Assembly (NCBI GenBank): GCA_035578175.1
Contig: JAQMRL010000001.1
Coordinates: 378,143,220-378,207,219, forward strand
From: Catonia carolina
Taxonomy: Eukaryota > Arthropoda > Insecta > Hemiptera > Achilidae
Reading direction: 5' to 3'
Length of the DNA: 64,000 nucleotides
Both the position numbers and the translations under genes were made by a program. Of this stretch, positions 59,819 to 64,000 are shown in pieces; position 1 is the first letter of the stretch; every line of letters starts with the position of its first letter. Below the pieces are notes generated by a model, which saw only the letters and a list, made by a program, of their open reading frames with translations, searched no databases and was not told the DNA's origin.

Positions 59819-61962
59819 TGTGACGATATCGAAAAGGAGTGTGGTTCAAGAGATTTCTGGAAATTCGTAAAGTATTGAATAGTAAATAATAGAGTGACAA
59901 AGTAACAATAGGGTTAGTTATAAAAGGATATTTAAAAAAGGCCGTGTATATTATGGTAGGGTCTTTGTTGTACAACTATTTGTGTAACACCTTTTATTCT
60001 ATTGTGACTTGTTTACATTAGTTAAAATTTCCAGAACCAATAGAAACGATTTTTGTATCGAATCTCTCTGTTTTTCTGGAAATATCTCTTTGACCTATAT
60101 AAAGAAAGCCCAAGTGGGGTCAGGAAGTTAATATTAGTTTGATCTTTGACGAGTGTTTATTGAGTGTGCTATCGGGACGTTAGAATAAGTCAACGCTCCG
60201 GGCATTGTATTGGTCAACTATTGTTATATAATACTGTCTTATGGTGTATGTGCATTATGTATGATTATTGTGTATGTGCATTGTGTATAGTTTTTGTGTA
60301 TGTTGTTACCCCTTGCTTGCAACAAGTAAAATAGTTGCCCCCAAAAGTAAGTGGTCTTGAGGTAACGATAAAATAATAAAAGTAGGTTGTGATACCAAGG
60401 AAGAAATAAAACATTAATTGAAGTTCAATATATCACAGATTTAATTAATTATTAAATGTATAAATGTATGTATAAATACGAATAAGTCACCAGTTTCATA
60501 ACCAAAATTATTTATATAAGAATATGTATTGACTAGTTTTCCAAAAAAAATATTTGATATTACCCCAAAAATATTAATGACTCTGCTTTGATAACAATTA
60601 ATAATTGTATATAGATTTAATTGTACATTTTCAAAAAAAAATATAAATAAATATAAAAAAATAAATTAAGATGTGTTAATTTTAATTTAATTTTGGTTCT
60701 AAGTACAAATTTATTTAAAGTAGTTAAGTTATAACTGGCCAGTAAATTAATAATTAAGTAACCAAGTATTTTGAATTATATATGGATGCATCCTCAAATT
60801 TTACCAAAACAAAATAATTTTTTATATTATTATAAAAGTTTTTAATGATTTACACTATTGAATCTACTGAAAAAATATTTAAACTAAGTAATAATACTTT
60901 TATACATCTTTTTCCCAAAAAGATATTTTATGCAAATTTGGGTAATTGTTTTAGCGTATTGAGACGGCAAGGTTGTTTAAAAGTAGCTAAATAATTAGAG
61001 TTCGTGTTTAAAAAAACACAACCGAAGTACAAGTTTCAGCCATGCAAACATGGTTGAACTGGTGCAGGAAAATTTCTTGTAGAAACCAATACAAAGTTAG
61101 CAGGAAAGTTCTTAAAAAAAATTACAGATGTCCCATGAATTCCAGGTGTTAAATAAATTAAGTTGAATCCTACCTTGCTTGTCCTGGTTAGAAATAAATA
61201 ATATTTTACTCATCAGAAAATAGCCTTAATTGGTTTGCAAGTTCTTAGCTTGATTAGGTGTTGAGACCACTGGATACATTTTCAGGACTAAGTTCAATTC
61301 ATTTGAATAAGCTTTTTAATTTAATAACTCCGTAACAGAATATTTGATGATAGATTAACCATAATTTGACATCATTATTAGTTTCATACTTGACATTTTA
61401 CATTATACTTGAGATTTTATTTTAGATAATACTTGATTATATACTTGATCCCTTAAAAAGGGAAGAAGAAATCGCAAAACATTTTAAATAAAATAATTAA
61501 TAAATTTTAATGTAATATTACATGACATTGCAAAATAGATACATCTGTTCGGTATCACGGTAAGAAATCAACAGACCGAAACTCGCTTACCAAAGCCAAG
61601 ATAAGGGGTCGTCATGACGTCACCAACTCAGTACTACATGCTGAAAGTCACGTACGCACTTTAGCGCAGAGTGCACTGCCCATCCGATAGAAAGAGCCAG
61701 TAGAACAAAACCGCCAAAATATAAAATTAAGGAAAACAATGTAACTCTGACAAAAGACGTTACAATGTGCATTCTGTATAATTGTTTGTAAGTAGTACTA
61801 AGTAAATTATTTTAGTTATTTATTGTATTACTTCATTATAATTAGTTTATTTTTTATTTTGTAAATATTTTAGTTGTAATAAAAACTAGTAATTTTAAAC
61901 TTTAGTGTATTAATTATTTAATTACCTAGATCCCGAAACGGACCTTAGCGATAAATGTCACA
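59819..61962 (+). mobile_element. LTR (Gypsy-like) inserted in A7, itself interrupted
   Basis: It starts TGTGACG and ends TGTCACA, flanked by a perfect ATAC duplication (59815-59818 and 61963-61966). The outer parts (59819-60303 and 61765-61962) join into a ~680-bp LTR related to that at 7312: TATA box CTATATAAAG near 60095, a TCAGG initiator about 27 bases on, GATCTTTGACGAGTG, and the 3' end CCCGAAACGGACCTTAGCG. No coding region. Interpreted as a solo LTR. Confidence 0.8.
60304..61764. mobile_element. Inner LTR-like element, nested in the LTR
   Basis: Bounded by TGTTACC and CGTTACA and by a perfect 4-bp duplication ATGT (60300-60303 and 61765-61768). The 1461-bp body is AT-rich, with a GC-richer end near 61560-61700. 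No coding similarity. A 4-bp duplication and TG...CA ends suit a long solo LTR; orientation is not settled. Confidence 0.65.
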
Positions 61963-62003
61963 ATACTTTCCTTCCTATACATTCATATAGGCAAGAGAAA
62001 GTA
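61963..62003 (-). mobile_element. Family A copy A7, detached 5' end
   Basis: ATACTTTCCTTCCTATACAT and the inverse 12-mer GGCAAGAGAAAG complete the copy interrupted at 59818. The 5' hairpin is intact apart from small changes. Confidence 0.88.
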
Positions 62004-62004
62004 A

Positions 62005-62695
62005 AAAAAGAAACAAACATACGAATTTTTTAATCAGAATACTTTTTCAAAAGTGAAGAAATCACATTTACGGTTCGGGAGAGAAACTCATTAATAAATG
62101 CACAATATACCAAATTACATTGAGGTTGAAATAAAAAATCAAAAAATTGAAAGTGTATTTATTCATTTGCACCAGGTGTTAAATTTTCACATTTTTTATC
62201 AAGTACACTTTATAACATTTCTCACCTGTAGACGCTATTAAAATATTTTAATTAATGTTCAAAGTAGGAAAGTATATAGCAGACAAAATTTTGGTATAAC
62301 AGAGCGTTGTATTTAAAAGAGAAATAATTTTCCTGAATATATGAAGAAATAAGCCTAGCAATTAAGTATTCTATTTATTCTGAAAATAGAAATAAACCCA
62401 ACTGCAATTAAGCCAACGAATAAAAGTTAAAAATTATTTCAGTCAACCCCTTTAAAAGAACCTACGAGTGGTTCACAAAAGAATAATAATTATTAGTAAA
62501 TTACATACCACGAGAATATACACTAAAAAGAAGTTTGTATGACTTTTATTTATTTTAGCTTTTAAGCGGGGAATTTTTAGGGTAAAACAACTTTCACATA
62601 AATAAAATCAAACGATTCAGCTTTATATTTTCTTTAATTAAAAGTAATTTCAACTTTGTTCCCATATTGATTATACAGTAGTTTTGTAATTTTTT
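62005..62695. other. AT-rich DNA with no gene seen
   Basis: Nothing recognised. Confidence 0.4.
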
Positions 62696-63219
62696 TATTT
62701 TCTCTTCCCCTACATTAAAAGTAGGAAAGCAAAGTATTTTTTCATGTCAATTTTTCAAAATCTTCGCCGGAAATACAAGTTTCAAATACTCTGAACCTAA
62801 ATAAGCATGTTTTACCGATTCGTCTCTGTGCGTGTGTTTGTGAGAACAAAATATCTCAAATGCGAAAAAACACAGCAGTTGAAATTTGAAACATAAGTTA
62901 GATGTCACAAAACGACTCGACACGAACATTTTCATCAAAACCGATCAACAGAAATGAGTATTTTAATCGTGCGATTTCTTAAAAAAAAGAAGGTGTCTAC
63001 GAGTTTGTTTAAAAGCGTCTCATTTACTGTATATTTAAAGTTCTACCAGGGGGGTTAATTACTTAATATTTACCTTATTACGTATTTTAGTACTGCCGTA
63101 GATTAGAAAGCAATGAAATACGAACCGTAGCTCACAGCGACGCTTGGCACTAAGGGTTAATCAACTTATATTTACATTGGCAAGAGAACGTCGCGTGAGT
63201 GTTTCACACCGGATTTTTA
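62696..63219 (+). mobile_element. Family A copy A8, diverged subfamily
   Basis: The order of blocks is conserved (5' CTCTTCCCCTACAT hairpin, TTTCATGTCAATTTTTC, CGACACGAACATTTTCATCA, GGCAAGAGAACGT, terminal hairpin and CACACCGGATTTTT), but with far more changes and without both internal modules. Probably an older or separate subfamily. Confidence 0.7.
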
Positions 63220-64000
63220 CAATTCCGATGTACATTATAAAAGGTTAATGGAACCTAATCGAAAATCTGACCCAGGATTTACAACTTTGTAGTCTCGGAC
63301 TACCATTATGTCAGTTAACTTGTCGTTAGCTAACTTTTCTTTGTTGTTGTCGTGTTCATTCTCAGAACTTTAGATTTATTCTCTAAAATTGTATAATTTT
63401 TTTTTTTTTTTTTTTTTCAAACACTGCTTAATCTACAATCTGTTCGCAAGGAACAATGAATAGATGAGTGGTAGAGTCTATTAACTGGCTTGTTGAAGAA
63501 GAACTCATTAGTTCTTCTCCATTTTACAAAATAAAATATATAATTACTTTAAAAAAAAAAAAAAGTTTTTTTGTTTTTTACAATGAATATAGTATAAATA
63601 GTGTCCAATTTTAGGACCTATATTAGCAAAATGAATAAATATATCATATATATCATTTGCATGATAGATTTTTAAATAATCATAATTAAAATTTAATTTA
63701 TATTTTTGAGATTAAATTACACCGTACAAACTAATCTACCAATTAAAAATCTCAATATATTTCACATTATTTATTCCATTTATAACATTGTACGAAAATC
63801 AGCTAAGCTTTCATACAGAGATATTACTTCGTATTAAAAGATTGGTTCTGTTGATGAATACATATATGAATGCAAGGCTGTGTATTTGCATATCTGTCTG
63901 TATAGGCTTTAGGCTGTATTAAACGACTGTAGTTGGTATGTATAGCTGTATTTGGCACTTTCTCTCAAGGTCTCCTCTGTTTCAAATTAAACTTATGATA
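63220..64000. other. AT-rich DNA, homopolymer tracts
   Basis: A T-run lies at about 63399-63417 and an A-run near 63551-63564. No gene seen to the window end. Confidence 0.4.

Overview
This window looks like AT-rich nuclear DNA from an insect. I infer this from Jockey- and RTE-type non-LTR retrotransposons, several tRNA-headed SINEs, Tc1/mariner and pogo/Tigger relics, and a repeat module that I remember as common in insect genomes. A hemipteran is my best guess, but that rests on memory of one SINE tail and is weak. I see no convincing host protein-coding gene. Nearly every recognisable piece is a mobile element or its debris, so this is intergenic or intronic DNA. The only hint of a host gene is a CpG-rich stretch at about 40.3-40.95 kb that could be a minus-strand promoter with a non-coding first exon.

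Layout. 0-13.7 kb: AT-rich DNA with copies of a ~970-bp repeat here called family A (DINE-1/HINE-like). One copy is nested head-to-head inside another and the outer one is flanked by 53-bp direct repeats. SINEs, a Jockey fragment and a solo LTR (7312-7915) also lie here. 14-25 kb: two pogo/Tigger-type elements with TA duplications, four Jockey ORF2 fragments and a CTAG-rich foldback element. 26.7-27.7 kb: an internally deleted Tc1/mariner element. 30.1-35.5 kb: a GC-rich, apparently intact Jockey-type LINE on the minus strand with ORF1 (zinc knuckles) and ORF2 (endonuclease plus reverse transcriptase). Its 5' region carries three tandem stem-loops that match the histone mRNA 3'-end signal when read on the plus strand. 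37-48 kb: decayed Jockey and RTE pieces, SINEs, a third Tigger-like element and the possible promoter. 49.5-53 kb: two more family A copies and an LTR. 53.7-55.7 kb: a 5'-truncated RTE element with one premature stop near its C-terminus and one frameshift. 57-58.5 kb: mariner relics. 58.9-62.0 kb: a three-level nest, LTR inside LTR inside a family A copy, both LTR insertions marked by perfect 4-bp target duplications. 62.7-63.2 kb: a diverged family A copy.

The parts do not form a pathway. They are a record of successive insertions. The LINE at 30-35 kb is the only element that could still be active, and could supply reverse transcriptase to its own or related copies. All coordinates of repeat ends are read by eye and may be off by a few bases.
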